Shown here piece after piece: positions 1-12,670 of a stretch of DNA of 64,000 nucleotides. Where the stretch lies: the NCBI GenBank assembly GCA_026874595.1, contig CM049316.1, forward strand, positions 74,872,676 through 74,936,675, written 5' to 3'. Both the position numbers and the translations under genes were made by a program. The number at the start of each line of letters is the position of its first letter. Within the stretch, counting starts at the first letter, position 1. The DNA is from Sipunculus nudus. Its lineage: Eukaryota; Annelida; Sipuncula; Golfingiida; Sipunculidae. Under the pieces are notes generated by a model. That model was not told where the DNA came from. It searched no databases and saw only the letters and a program-made list of their open reading frames with translations.

Positions 1-589
1 ATGAAATCGGATGAAAAAATTATAAAATAATTATACTGTTGACAAAGACATGTACATCACCGAGGGATAGGCGGAGATAATATCTGCAATAATTATAATA
101 ATGATTTATGTCACACAGCTGGGGACTTGAACGTCCAGGTTCTTTTTATGCAGTCCAATGAACTGGCTGGCCACATACACATGTCCGCGAAAAACAGACC
201 AAGACTCGTGTAAAGAAAACAAAATGTAATAACAAACAATGAAGTTACACAGCTCTGTAAGGCTTATCACCAACAATCTCTGAAGACATGCACAAAAAAT
301 CACCTAGTCCTTTAAAAGAAAATACACACGGTATAGTCCGAGCTGACGATTCATCTGGTCACATGACCGTTGCCCTCAGGTGATCCGGAATTGTTTCACT
401 GATGGACACAAGAGTGGCCTTGGTGCCTATACACGCGCACTGTCCACGGATGCAAGAGGAACCTTCTCATAACTGACTCTCGCAACAGTATATCCGTTTT
501 AACCTGCGTATTCCACAGTTCTTGATCCGCACGAAGAATGTCGTTGATGAGCCCAGAGTCAAAGGCTCCGACAGCTGAAGTCTACCTGA
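1..589. other. Non-coding stretch, nothing recognised
   Basis: I see no convincing gene, RNA or mobile-element signature here. Open frames are short and interrupted on both strands. Confidence 0.5.
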
Positions 590-955
590 ATCATCCAGCA
601 CAACGTGGTTACGCGTCTCAATAAAGTCATTGGTCTGTTCCTAGAAGCACCCTACACAAGTATCACATCGACAGAAAGCCGGCAAAAATCCGACACTATC
701 TTTGAAATCCTTTACACAGAACACAAAACGGCCTTCCTCAGACATAGACTGTCACCACAGATAGACGTCGTCTCTCAGCTGTATCGACAAGTCAAGCAGG
801 CGGCCTCAGGACCGCAGTTATCTGCAGACTACACTCAATTTGGCGCGCTGCTCAAGCACTTGTGCAGAATTCCTGGTACCCAATGCTTATATGCGACTGC
901 CGATGTCACAACTCCGGCTTGCTTCTTGTCCAGTCATTACTTCCATTTACGTTGA
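590..955 (+). CDS. Unrecognised open frame, possible exon or gene remnant
   Basis: A single frame stays open for 122 codons after a TGA at 587-589 and ends at TGA 956-958. It is richer in G+C than its surroundings and its composition is protein-like (for example PQIDVVSQLYRQVKQAA and QFGALLKHLCR), not repeat-like. It has no ATG near its start and no clear splice acceptor upstream, so it would be an internal piece, a pseudogene fragment or chance. I do not recognise a family and assign no function. Confidence 0.25.
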   Translation: MIQHNVVTRLNKVIGLFLEAPYTSITSTESRQKSDTIFEILYTEHKTAFLRHRLSPQIDVVSQLYRQVKQAASGPQLSADYTQFGALLKHLCRIPGTQCLYATADVTTPACFLSSHYFHLR

Positions 956-1194
956 ATGTCCATCATACACACGAATGTTACTGTGATTACGCCGCCCCCC
1001 CCCCCCCCGCTGAGATGACACTGCGAATATAAACCTGAAGACGTGTTGATGCTTTGATGTCTGTACCAGATGGTAGTCACTATGGAGACCACTACATAGT
1101 CATCTCACTTTGATTTAAGCTGGTTTGAATGTAACATCAAAAGGAGGCAGATGTGCCTACTGACTACTTAACTGCTTTGAAATTGACGTTAAAC
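956..1194. other. Spacer with a C homopolymer
   Basis: The stretch contains a run of about 14 C near 995-1009 and no gene. The 2-kb dispersed repeat begins at its right edge. Confidence 0.5.
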
Positions 1195-3118
1195 GAAGGT
1201 CATAAGGTCAAAGGTCAAGGTCACAGGATCCACTTCTGTAAAAAGGTTGTGGGCACATTTCAAGCTAAAATTTTCATTCCAAACCTTCCAGCACTGCCAT
1301 ATCGCGTCTCTGCCAACAGGGAAAAAGACCTGTTGATTTCGAGTTCTGGTCAAAGGTCAAGTTCACAGCTCCCACTTCTTGCGTGGAGTCAGTTTAAGGC
1401 ATACCTTTCAACCTATAACTTCCATCTGTCATATATGGCTTACCTACCAATAGGAGAAGAACCCTATTGATGTTGAGTTCAAAAGGTCAGAGGTCAAGGT
1501 CACAATACTAAATTGTTCCGAATCCTTGTGAACATATTTCAAGCTAAACTGTTTATCCCAAACCTTCTGTCTTTCACATATGCTTCTTCTATGCATTACT
1601 CAATTTAATTCAAACATATTTATGGGTCTTTTTTAGAAATAACTTATAGATTTTGGGGTCAGCTGGTGAGAAGGTTGAAGGAAAACTTATTGATTTTGGG
1701 GTCAGCTGGTCAGGAGGTTAAAGGTGTCAGATCAAAGTTATTTACACATTGGTTGCCAGGTGATTTCTCCAGATTTAAGTTGTAAGTAGTTACCCATCAC
1801 TTTAAAAAGAATGTAGTTGATATGTAGGCAAAAGGCCAAGGTCATAGGTCAGGGATGTTCACAATAAAAATTATTTTGTAGACCATCTCTTTTTTTCTGG
1901 TATATATAACCATTGCACTCCAACTGGTACATCTCACTGTGTGCCCATAATTGTCAGTGACACTTGTGATATATGACTCCCTTTTGTATCAGCCCATGGA
2001 GTGATAAGGACATATCATTAGTGCATAACAAAAACACTGCTGCCAGAATGCTTTGGCAAGGCATTAAGACTATAAGAGTGAAGTGTTAAGGGTAAGCTAC
2101 TGATTTATAAGAAGATGGGAACATTTTTTATTTTATGGAATCATAGCAATAAACTTAGTTGTCTAGATATCTGAATTTAATATACAAATCATCAGATATA
2201 CCAGCAAGTGTTTGTTCTGATAATATGTGGGTCTGTACCTGGATTTAGGATGGCTTTATTTGATTACAAGACTCTTAGTGATGCTTTCTGCATTTCTTTT
2301 CTTTCAGGTTTTACAGTTTACCTACCTTGCAGACCCAATTGAACAGCTAGGTGATAATTAAAAATATTAGACTTGCACTTTTTACCTTTGCGTGTCCGTA
2401 AATCTGATATGAGAGCTCTCAAACCTGATCATGCCTTTTGAATTGTTTTCGACATTTTCAACTGTAAAATTCTTTGGAGCAATTGCCACAAGTATGGTCT
2501 CTTATTGAAGGGTGTGTGATATCAAATGTCAGATTTGTCAGAATCCATTATGTCTGCCAGGTAGCCAGCTTAGAAATCCTTTTGCCAGTGCAGTTTCTGT
2601 GATTATTATTTTTTTAAATGTTTGGTCCCTTTAGACGATGTTTGTTGTTCAATGTTCGACCTGTCAGAAATCCAATATGGCCACCAGGAAGCCATCTTTA
2701 AATTCCTTTAGAACATATTATCTGAAGAATCTTGCATTTGGTCAAAGATTTCTTAATAAATATGACCATCATTAATGAAAGCTCAGTACAGTTGACTTGT
2801 ATTGAATAAAAATTAATGCAGAAGCACCCGTTTCATAATAATTATTGTATGGATTTCTTTGATTTGTTGCTATACATTTGATCTTATATTTGGCCTGTGT
2901 GGTATTCCTTTTGAGACTGACATGTATCAAGCAAGCTATGGGATTAGTTCCTGATAGCTCAACAACCATACATTTTGCCTCAGACCATCAATTCACTGTG
3001 TTTTAACCAGAAATATGTGAGATATATTTATGTCAACGGAATTGGCATATTGGTTCTTCCAAAATTAGTCCCAGGTCATGCTTGGCAGCTGAGCGTCATG
3101 ACCTATATGTCACTTGTT
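1195..3118 (-). mobile_element. Dispersed 2-kb repeat, older truncated copy (family D)
   Basis: This stretch aligns end to end with 10535-12454 in the same orientation, including shared blocks such as CACAGGATCCACTTCT and the terminal ...GCGTCATGACC...CACTTGTT. The right end (CACTTG, about 3116) corresponds to the element 5' end AACAAG on the minus strand. The hairpin-bearing other end is missing, so the copy is truncated. It carries AGGTCA half-site clusters at 1205-1223 and 1484-1502. No coding capacity is visible; the ORF at 1153-1470 is not conserved in the second copy. The class is inferred as non-autonomous Helitron-like from the better-preserved copy. Confidence 0.7.
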
Positions 3119-3486
3119 AAGTAGTTAAACCCCCTTTGAGCCTGAGGTTTGTCATAGAAAATGCTCGATATGTGCCTCAGATAAATCAGTGTTGCAATGT
3201 TTCAACTTTAACGAATAAAGCCTCCCAAGGCCAACTGCATCAAAAGCAAGTTCCTCGGGTCCCTAAATCTGCTTTGCCAATATTTACAATAAAAAAAGCC
3301 ATATGTCAATAACAGCTGAGAAAGTAAATATGCTTCTTTTCTTTATCAACACAATCGTTTTGCTGTCCAGATCCTGTTGAAAAGAAGCATTCGAAGATTT
3401 GACCTCTTTATCATGGTAGTTTTGACATTAAACACCTCAAATTTTGTAGATTGTTGCATTCTTCTTTTTACAGAATTAATATATTT
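3119..3486. other. Non-coding spacer
   Basis: A+T-rich sequence between two repeats. I see nothing recognisable in it. Confidence 0.5.
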
Positions 3487-6066
3487 TTAGCTCAGCTGAC
3501 TAAAAGTCATCTGAGCTATAGTCGTGGTCCATTGTCCGTCGTCCGTCCGTCTTGCCGTCCGTCCGTCCGTCCGTCTGGATGTCCGTCCGTAAGACTGGCA
3601 CGTTTCGACACCATTGGACCAACGAATCTGAAATTCGGCATACAGTTAGATGTCCCAAAAATCTCCTACCGTGCCAAAAATTGGGTCAATATGACTTCGT
3701 TCCTTCGAGATATTAAGGAAAAACCTCAATTTTTTATTAGAAATCTATTTTCACACTTCAGGACTGCCTAATATCAAAACCACTCATCTGGTTTTTTTCA
3801 TTTTTACCATACATATTCCTCTATATGGTTCCTATGTACATGCCAGAAATTAAGTCAGTATTATATAATTTAAAAAAGTTATGGGCCCAAACATAATCGA
3901 CTTTGTAAAAAAATGAGGAAAAATATTTTGTCACTTAAGACCAAAAGTGTTTAAAGTGGGAATTTTTTTTCCGTAATACTCCTTTAAATAATCAAAATTA
4001 AATTGTATACCAAAAATTAGATCAAAATCTGTTAAATTTTTTTAAATATTGGCAAAATTATAAAATTGGTACCTTAAATTTTGCCCAAGTTTGACCATGG
4101 CACGTTTTTTTCCTGTAACTGCTGTGGATTTAATTTTCAAAGCATGTTTTTGTTACCATTTCAACTGTTAAAAACAAAAAATTTGAAACCAGTTGATCAA
4201 AAACTGTAGATTTTATTCAAGTTTTCAATCACCATGTCACATATTGTTTACATCAAGCTAGTGTTATACAGTTTACTAGAGCTCAGCTCCCCAGCTTCAG
4301 CTCTAAGTTCCTTAAATTTTGCATACAGTTAGATGTCCCCAAAATCCTCTGCCATACTAAAAGTTTGGTCACTAGGACTGCATTCCTTCGAGATATTATG
4401 AAAAAATTTCATTTTTCCATGAAAAACCCATTGTTACACTTTAAGATTGCCTAATATCAAAACCACTGATCTGACTTTGATCATATATAATATACATATT
4501 TTTCTATACATTCGCTATGCATATGCCAGAAATTGTTTTAAGTTCTAGGCCCAAACATAATGCACTTTGTAAAAAATCAAGAAATATATTTACTCTCTTA
4601 ACATGAAAATTGCTGAAGGTAGACATTTTTTGCCAGGGATATAACATTATTTAATCAAGATTCAATTGTATTCCCAAAATTAGTTCTGAATTTTTCAAAT
4701 TTTATAAGTTATTAGCATAAATATAAAATCAGTACCTTAAATTTTGCCCAACTTTGGCCATGGCATGTTTTTTCCCTGTAAGCACTGTTGATTTAATTTT
4801 TATATCTTGCACATGTAAGGATTTTAGCTTCTAAATTCTGAAGTTATAAAAGGAATTGGTCAAAAACTAGCTTTTATCAAAGTTTTTATGAGACCATATC
4901 ACACCTTGGCTATACTGAAGCCCCTCTTTTATGTCCCCACATTGACCTTTCAGGCCAATTATGCATGCTTGAAGCGAGGCACTCTGGAGCCAGCCAGCTC
5001 TTGGGTGGCTTCAACTGGATCTCACTGTCCAACCCCCTCCACTAGTATTTGTTTAGGCCATAAGCATAACAATAAACTTTTTTTAATTCTTGGTTTATGA
5101 TAAGAACTTAAAAAAATAAATGGAAAAGGAATTCATAGTTAATGAGTTACAGGGGATTACCTTGCAATTACTGATCATTTATGGATCTTCCATGGACGGC
5201 CAAAATTGTATTTCAAATAACACCATGCAGTCACCATTGGGTATTTTTCATTTCAACCATAAAAATGAAAAATAAATAATAAAAATAAATTGTTGTGTAC
5301 TATTAGGGATTATATGAAGCAAGATAATGATAGACAAGGATGCAGTTGATTATATTAAATTAATCTAAATTTCCAGGTCTTTTCCAGGTGTTTAACTTGT
5401 TGGTTTATATTTACTACAAAATTAAAATAATAAATAAATATGTCAAAAATTTAAAATATTACTCAGACAAGTGATCACTAAAGATTTTAATTTGTTTGAC
5501 TTATAACTTATGGTTGTATCAGTTGTTACATGATACTGGCTAAATAATCAAAATTTATATTGCTGGTCCTTTATTTCAGTTCATAAAATTAAACATTCCC
5601 AACTCCTGTTTGCTCCTGGTATGATATATTGGGTGTTTTGATCCTGAATTAATTTTAACACATGTATTAGTTTTATAGCTGAGAATACTTTTTTTTTCCT
5701 GATATCATTTAAAAAAATATGAATATTCAAATTTTTCCTGTTAGTGCTGTGGATTTAATTTTCACAGCATGTACACATTAACATTTCATCTGTTAAAATC
5801 TGAAATTTGAAACCAATTGATCAAAAACTGTAGATTTTATTCAAGTTTCCAGGTACCATGTCTTCATTATTTACATCTGATCATTATAAATGCAGTGTAC
5901 TGGGCAGTTACATAACACCTTCAGGTCTGACCTACTGCCACTGTGAGTGTCTGGGGCAGGCTGGGTCAGGCAGTAATTACCAGAGAGCCTCTCTTTCTCT
6001 CTCTCTGGCAGTCTAGGTCTCTCTTTCTCTCTCTCTCTCCTCTGCTTTTTCTCTTTCTTTCTCTCT

Positions 6067-6104
<38 letters not shown>

Positions 6105-7472
6105 AATTGCCTCCTTTCCTCCCTCCATCCCATTCTGTTGACAGGTACTTTAAACTAGATACATAAGCTATAAATGTTGATGCAATTTAGAAATGTGAAT
6201 CAACTAAAATATTCACAATCACATGTATGTTATACTGTAAATTTATAGTAACATTCAGAAACTTGGATTAAAATTATGTAATGAAAAAAAGGAATAAATG
6301 CAAATATTGTTAATTTTTTCTTGGCTCAGTAGAATGGGGAAAAAATTATTTGCTTTGTTTCTCCATCTTTCTGTCTGTTTTAAATATTTAATGTTCATGA
6401 ATAAACTTTTTTTTATAAGCACTGTTTAATTAAAATTCATATCCTGTATGTATATGCAAGTGTGATGTAACTCTTTCCATCCCCTTCTTCATCCCACTGA
6501 GGCTTTGCTCCTTGGCACTGAGAACAATAGTTCTATGGCTATAGCATAAAATTTAATAATTAAAGAAAATATCTACAGAGAGATAGAGGCATTGTAACTC
6601 TGATCATAACACAACACAACACCCCCCCCCCCCCCATCAAGTCATTGCACATGTGGAATGGGGACGTTATGGCCACTGTATACATATCATAAAATTGATA
6701 AAAAAGGTTTACCAAATAAATTGGATCTCATCAGACAAATGTGTAGACTGTTGAACTGTCAACAGCTTATCAAAAAGGTAACCAATGGAAAGGCATGGTA
6801 AGGTCTCAAATATTATTTGCAACATTTTCTTCAATCATATAAACCAACCATGGCACAGATTACCTCTTCCTCTCAAACATTATCTACATTTCATCATATT
6901 TTTAAGATTTTAACCTTCCAGGTGGTTCAGTACTGTTGACCATTTGTCCATAGGTACCTATGTACATGCCAGAAATTATGTCAATATTGTGCAATATGTA
7001 GACCTGAGGGGCATCAAAATAATGCACCTTGTCAAGACCGATCTTGTCAAGATATTATGTCATACAGTCACAAATTCATAAATCCCCTCATCAGCATAGT
7101 CAATCATAACCTTGTATCTGTCAAATTGAACTCTTGCAGTTTTCCATACACTATAGATCCTTCAACAAATAGCCTTATCATCATTATACCACTGCTTAGC
7201 ATACTGTCATTGCATTCATATTTGCTCAAATAAATTGCTTTTTTCGACCCCTCCCAAATAAATAAAAATAAACCACTATATTTTATTCCGTATTAATGCA
7301 TCAGTCAGGTTATTTCATATATCATTTACTCACATATTACATTATATTCCTTTATAAAAGCCCAACATGACCATGATATTCTAAGCTTTATCTACTCAAT
7401 ATAGTATCACAATGGTGATACATTTATAGTCCAATCATGATCAGCTGAGCGCCGTGAAACATGGGTCCCTTG
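3487..7472 (-). mobile_element. Helitron-like (pearl-like) non-autonomous element, copy A
   Basis: Read on the minus strand, the element starts CAAGGGACCC (right end, 7472) and ends ...GTCAGCTGAGCTAA (left end, 3487). The 3' end is a hairpin: AGCTCAGATGAC / GTCAGCTGAGCT, with one mismatch and a five-base loop. It is preceded by a (CCGT)n block at 3537-3590. The 5' end carries a GCTCAGCTGA block that is the reverse complement of the 3' TCAGCTGAGC, giving asymmetric subterminal inverted repeats. There is no open frame of note. The copy belongs to the same subfamily as the element starting at 62574, since both carry a long (CT)n/(AG)n tract next to a shared sequence. Pearl/Helitron affinity is an inference from terminal architecture. 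Confidence 0.75.
5992..6101. repeat. (CT)n microsatellite inside copy A
   Basis: Imperfect CT/TTTCT tract ending in about 15 perfect CT units. Apparent Ser/Leu-rich and Arg/Glu-rich ORFs over it are microsatellite translation, not genes. The reverse complement recurs at 63944-63966. Confidence 0.95.
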
Positions 7473-8040
7473 TTTTTCTTTCAGGTAAGATAAACAAATC
7501 AGCTGATCATGAAGTCCAGAATATCCCTTGGGAGAATTATACAGAGACAGCTTAAACAAACAAGGCCTACAGGCCTAATGCGAACCTGGGCATATGGATA
7601 TACACAAGGTATAACGCTTCAATGCTGAACCACTACTTTTCATATATTTGAACAATGCAAGTACTAAACATTTTGAACAAGAAACAATACACAAACATCA
7701 CTGCTGAAATTCTGGCATGGGTGCACACAACGAAAAAATTATTGTAGGTGGCACCACCAGTCTTGTATACGACAAAGCTATTTGACATGTATACATATGC
7801 CCAATTTCAGGCTGATATATCAAATTCCTCCGTAGAATTAAGCAGGCACATACACTTTGCAAAAGTCATTGTAGATGGCGACACTTGTCTTGTGAACAAG
7901 AAAGCCATTAGAGACACATAGACAGGTCAGAATATCAGGCCAATACATCAAACTTACCTTAAGTCTGATGCACGGGGCTGACCAGGCTTAGGTGAGAATT
8001 TAAAGGCTGTTGCCCCAAGTGCACTGTGACAGATTACTGG
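7473..8040. repeat. Diverged GGTGGCACCACC-type repeat units
   Basis: Around 7749 and 7870 the sequence repeats the pattern found at 34.0-35.5 kb and 39.1-40.3 kb: a GGTGGCACCACC-like core, then an ACAAAGCTAT-like and a CATATGCCCAATTTCAGGC-like block. The units are old and have no coding content. Confidence 0.55.
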
Positions 8041-8140
8041 CTCAGGCTACTGCACTGAGTGAACTCTTGACCTGCACCTGGCTAGACTGAGTGAACTTTT
8101 GACCTGTACCTGGCTGCACTGAGTGAACTCTTGACCTGTT
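8040..8140 (+). repeat. Short tandem repeat with TGAACTCTTGACCTG core
   Basis: The words CTGCACTGAGTGAACTCTTG and ACCTGCACCTGGCT recur about every 42 bases, with diverged units up to about 8410. Nothing indicates a function. Confidence 0.6.
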
Positions 8141-8284
8141 GCATAATCTGACACAGTTGGCAGTCTGCCAAAGCTATAAATAAATCCAGGCTGACCTTTT
8201 GCCTATTGCCAAATCTGAAATAGTAGGCACACGATTGCATAAGCTCACAGATTGGCTCCATATGCAGCCCTAAGTGGCATGACA

Positions 8285-8371
8285 CCCATGAGGTGATCAC
8301 ATGATACTCATGAGGTGATCACATGCTACCCATGAGATGATCACATGCTGCCCATGAGGTGATCACATGCC
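8285..8371 (+). repeat. 22-bp tandem repeat, four copies
   Basis: Four consecutive units of CATGAGGTGATCACATGMTR start at 8287, 8309, 8331 and 8353. Each contains the palindrome TGATCA. Confidence 0.9.
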
Positions 8372-8499
8372 TTGTGCTTGGCTGCACTGATTGAACTCTT
8401 GATCTGTTGCCAAATCTGAAACTGTTCGCAGTTTCTCAACCTATTCAAGAAACATACACAATCTTGGCCTGATATGTAACTCTGCTAATATTTATCCAA

Positions 8500-10064
8500 C
8501 ACAAATCATTGGAACAAACTTTAGAGGGCTCCCCTCTGGGATTATTTCTGTTAAATAATGAACAATTTGGCTGGACCGTTTACAATGAGAAGACTTTTAA
8601 AGTTTTTTCAGCTTTTCCCCTGTAATATCTAAGTAAATGCAGATAGCAAAAATAAGCTGAATCCATCATTTGATATGTGACAGATAATTGCATAAATTTT
8701 GGGGAAAGTAGCTCCTGCTATTCCTGAGAAATTATTAGTTAGTGTACAGATGATATGTAATATCATAAATCTACATATTTTAAAAGCTTTAAAAAAAACA
8801 TTCTTGTCAATATTTTCCATAGATAACCTGAAATCTAAATGTCTAGAGGCATGATGTAATGGATGCTTCACACAGCTAATATATATGGTAAATTGACTCA
8901 ATTCAATCCTTATAATTCAGCCAAAATTCATTCTTTGGAACCATAAAAGACAATTATGATAAGAATTATTCAGGGAATTGTTCTTGCAAAATATTAAACA
9001 AAGTTGCCTCACAATCATCAGTCGAAAAACATTTTGTAGGTTTATAACTAATATGGGAAAATAACAGCAAAATGGCAAAGTTCAGCTTCCCATAACTCAG
9101 CCAAAAATCATTGAACCAAAACCATTTGAACAAACTTGAATCAGCAACATCTAAGTATAATTAATGTGTGAGATTTAAGAAATTTAGCCCAGTGGTTTTT
9201 GAGAAGAAGATTTTTGTAGCCACTTAGCTAACATGGGCTGTTATGGCATATGACTAAATTCAGCTTCCCATAACTCAGCCAAAAGTCACTGAACTGAGAC
9301 CATTTGAACAAACTTAAATTATCAACATCTAAGGATAATTAATGTGTGAGATTTAAGAATTTGGCCCAGTGGTTTTTGAGAAGAAGATTTTTGTAGCCAC
9401 TTAGCTAACATGGGTTGTTATAGCATATGACTAAATTCAGCTTCCCATAACTCAGCCAAAAGTCACTGAACTGAAACCATTTGAACAAACTTGAATTATC
9501 AACATGTAAAGATAATTAATGTGTGAGATTTAAGAATTTGGCCCAGTGGTTTTTGAGAAGAAGATTTTTGTAGCCACTTAGCTAAAATGGGCTGTTATGG
9601 CATATGACTAAATTCAGCTTCCCATAACTTAGCCAAATGTCACTGAACTGAGACCATTTGAACAAACTTCAGAAAGCACTACCCTAGGATCTTTTCTGTG
9701 CGATATTAACCAATTTGGCCATATCGTTTCAGAGAAGAAGTTATTTGTAGCTGTCAGTATGATACTGGCACTGATGACCCCCGTACAAAAAAGGCTGATG
9801 CAGGTGGCGCCACCAATACCTCAATTTCAGATATGACTCATGTGACCAACATTGACTTAAAATTTGGTGATGATAGCTCAAGCCATTTCTGAGATTGTAA
9901 TTTTAGTATGCTTTTTTGGACAGATGACCAAGTTCAACTTCCTGTAACTCGGCCAAATATCACCGAACTTAAACCATTCGGACAAACTTGAGAGAGATTG
10001 TTCCAGGAATCATTTCTGTAAAATATTGGACAATTTGGCTGAACAGAATCGGAGAAGAAGATTT
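8500..10064 (+). repeat. Tandem array with 178-bp unit and diverged flanking units
   Basis: The block CAGCCAAAAGTCACTGAACT recurs in near-identical form at about 9098, 9276, 9453 and 9631, a 178-base spacing. More diverged units extend left to about 8500 and right to 10064. Each unit also carries GAGAAGAAGATTTTTGTAGC. A perfect GGTGGCGCCACC palindrome sits at 9803-9814 between units. The right side continues at 12455 beyond an inserted element, since 12470-12600 matches 8610-8740. No coding content is seen. Confidence 0.85.
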
Positions 10065-12454
10065 TTAGCTCAGCTGACTTTCAGTCATGCTGGGCTATAG
10101 CAATGGGTCTTTGTCCGCCGTCCTTCCGTCTTTCCGTCTGTCCGTCCGACCGTCCGGCCGTTAGCAGGGCACAAATCGTAACCGTAGGGGCTAGGGCCAT
10201 GAACCCTATGCAGTCTTAGAGGTTCTAAAAATATCTCCTTTCAAACCTGAAATTAGGTCACTTCGACCTATATTCTCGAAGTTATGTGGTGTGTTTGCAC
10301 CCCCAAATAATAATTCTTTTAGCCAAAATTTTCATCCCAAACCTTCCATCTTTCACATACAGCTCCCCTACCAACATGGGAAGAACCATAATTATTTTGA
10401 GGTCACAAGGTCAAAGGTCAAGGTCACAGTACCAACTTCTTTGATAAGCCTGTGGATGCATTTTAAGCCTAACCTTTCATCCCAATTCTTTGATCTTTCA
10501 CATATAGCTCACCTACTAAGTGGGAGAAGAATCCTATAGATGTTGAGGTCACAAGGTCATAGGTCAGGGTCACAGGATCCACTTCTTTGAAAAGGTTGTG
10601 GACACATTTCAAGCTAGACCTATCATTCCAAACCTTTCAGCACTGATATCGCTTCTCTGCCAACAGGGGAAAAGACCTGTTGATTTTGAGGTCAAAGGTC
10701 AAGTTCACAGCACCCTCTTCTTGCTTGGAGTCATTTTCAGGCAAACTTTTCAATCTGTACTTTCCATCTGTCATACATGTTGAGTTCAAAAGGTCAAAGG
10801 TCAAGGTTACAATATTGTTCTAAATGCTTGTGAACATATTTCAAGTGAAGCTGTTCAACCCAAACCTTCAGTCTTTCACATATGCCACATCTATGCATCA
10901 CTGAATGTGATTCAAACTTCATATTTATAGGTCTTTTTGCATGAAGAAAAAACTTATTGATTTTGAGGTCAGCTGGTCAGGAGGTTAAAGGTTGCAGGTC
11001 TAAGTTATTCACTCATTGGTTGCCAAGTAATTACACCCGGCCAGATGAAATTGGTTAGTAGTTACCCATCATTTAGAAAGAATCCAGTTGATATGTGGGC
11101 AAAAGGCCATGGTCATAGGTCAGGTCAACTTATTTTGTAGACCATCTCTATTTTTCTTGTATATATAAGCTTGCACTCCAGCTGGTACATCTCACCGTGT
11201 GGCTGTAATTGTGAGTGACACTAGTGACATATGACTCCCTTTTGTATCAGGCTATTAAGTGATAAGGCTAAGTGAAAAGTACCTCGTTACTGCATAACAA
11301 AACACTGTTGTTGGAATACTTCAGCCAGGAATTAACACTATGAGAGTATAGTATTAAGGTTTAGCTACTGATTTATAAGATGATGGGAACATTTTGCAGT
11401 TTATTTTATGGAATCATAGCAATAAACTTCGTTTCCTAGATATCTGAATATTTTTATATAAATCACCACATGTAAAAGCAAGTGTTTGTTCTCATAATAT
11501 GTGGATGTGTACTTGATTTAGGATGGCTTTATTTTATTACAAGACTCTTAGTCATGCTTTCTGCATTTCTATTCTTTCAGGTTTTGCAGTTTACCAACCC
11601 TGCTGACCCCATTGAAAAGCAGAGTGATAATAAAAAATATTGGACCTACACTTTTACATTTGCATATCTATAAATCTGATATGAGCGCCTGAACATGCCT
11701 TCTGAATTGTTTTGGACACTCATTACTGTAACATCATTTGGAGAATTTGCCCCAAGTTTGGTCTCTTGTTGGAGGATGTGTGATATCAAATGTCAGACTT
11801 GTCAGGAATCCATTATGTCTGCCAGTTAGCCACCATAGAAATCCTTTTTTTTTCAGTGCAGTTTCAGTAATTTACCTTCAATTTTTGGTCCGATTTAGAG
11901 AATGGTTGTTGTCTGATTTCAGACCTGTCAGAAGTCCAAAATGGCCACCAGGCAACCATCTTTTAATTCCTTTTGATCATATTATCTCAAGAACTGTTAA
12001 AGTGAAGGCAGTCGGACGTATATTAATGTAATCTTGCAAAGGATTGGGTCAAATATTTCTTAATAAATATTATCATCATATATGAAAGTGCAGTACAGTT
12101 TGCTTGTATTGAATAAAAATTCATTCAGAAGCACCTGTTTCTCAATAATTCTTGCATGGATTTCATTGATTTTTTGCTATATATTTTGATCTTATATTTG
12201 CCCTTTGTGGTGTTCCTTTTGAGACTGACAGGTATCAAGTAAGCTATGGGAATAGTTCTGGAATCATACATTTTCCTCAGACCATCAATTCACTGTTTTA
12301 ACCAGACATAGGTGATATATATTTCTGTTGTCGAAGAAAATTTCAACAAATTGGCAAATTGGTTCTTCAAAATTTGACTGGAAGTTGTGAATCTCAGCCC
12401 ATGATGTCACAGGTCATGCTTGGCAGCTAAGCGTCATGACCCATGGGTCACTTG
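10065..12454 (-). mobile_element. Helitron-like non-autonomous element, copy D, nested in an older repeat
   Basis: On the minus strand the copy begins CAAGTGACCCATGGGTCATG (right end, 12454) and ends ...GTCAGCTGAGCTAA (left end, 10065) after a hairpin and a (CCGT)n-like block at 10117-10160. The outer repeat array is interrupted by it: sequence left of 10065 and right of 12454 matches a continuous stretch near 8590-8740. Internal AGGTCA-rich blocks match 1195-3118. No coding capacity is visible; the ORFs 10291-10539 and 10598-10783 read through the AGGTCA blocks and are not conserved in the other copy. Confidence 0.75.
10408..10426 (+). promoter_or_regulatory. AGGTCA triple half-site (DR1 arrangement) in repeat
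   Basis: AGGTCA, one spacer base A, AGGTCA, then an abutting AGGTCA. The first pair is a perfect DR1, the known arrangement for nuclear-receptor binding (RXR, HNF4 and COUP-TF types). The sequence match is direct; any binding in this animal is inference. Confidence 0.4.
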
Positions 12455-12670
12455 TTTAATTTTTTTTAACTTTTTCCTTATAAAATCTAAGAAAATGCAG
12501 TTAGCCAAAAATAAGCAAAATCCGATAGAGTTTTTTAGATGACTAATTTTATGCATAAAATTTCGTGATGCTAATTCTTGCCGTTTTCAAGATAGTATGG
12601 GTTAACGTACAGACGACGGACGCCGGACGACGCCACACCATCGCATAAGCTCACAGGTTCGCTAAAAAAG
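12455..12670 (+). repeat. Right remnant of the interrupted outer repeat
   Basis: It contains a match to 8610-8740, then a GACGACGGACGCC block and CGCATAAGCTCACAGGTTCG. The latter lies directly against the first recognisable codon of the BTB pseudogene, which suggests the repeat removed the start of that gene. Confidence 0.6.

Noticed and set aside
5871-6158. Arg/Glu-rich and Ser/Leu-rich ORFs
   Set aside because: Microsatellite (CT)n read in both directions.
8285-8371. Regularly spaced short repeats that might suggest a CRISPR array
   Set aside because: Units are directly adjacent with no unique spacers, and the window is clearly eukaryotic.
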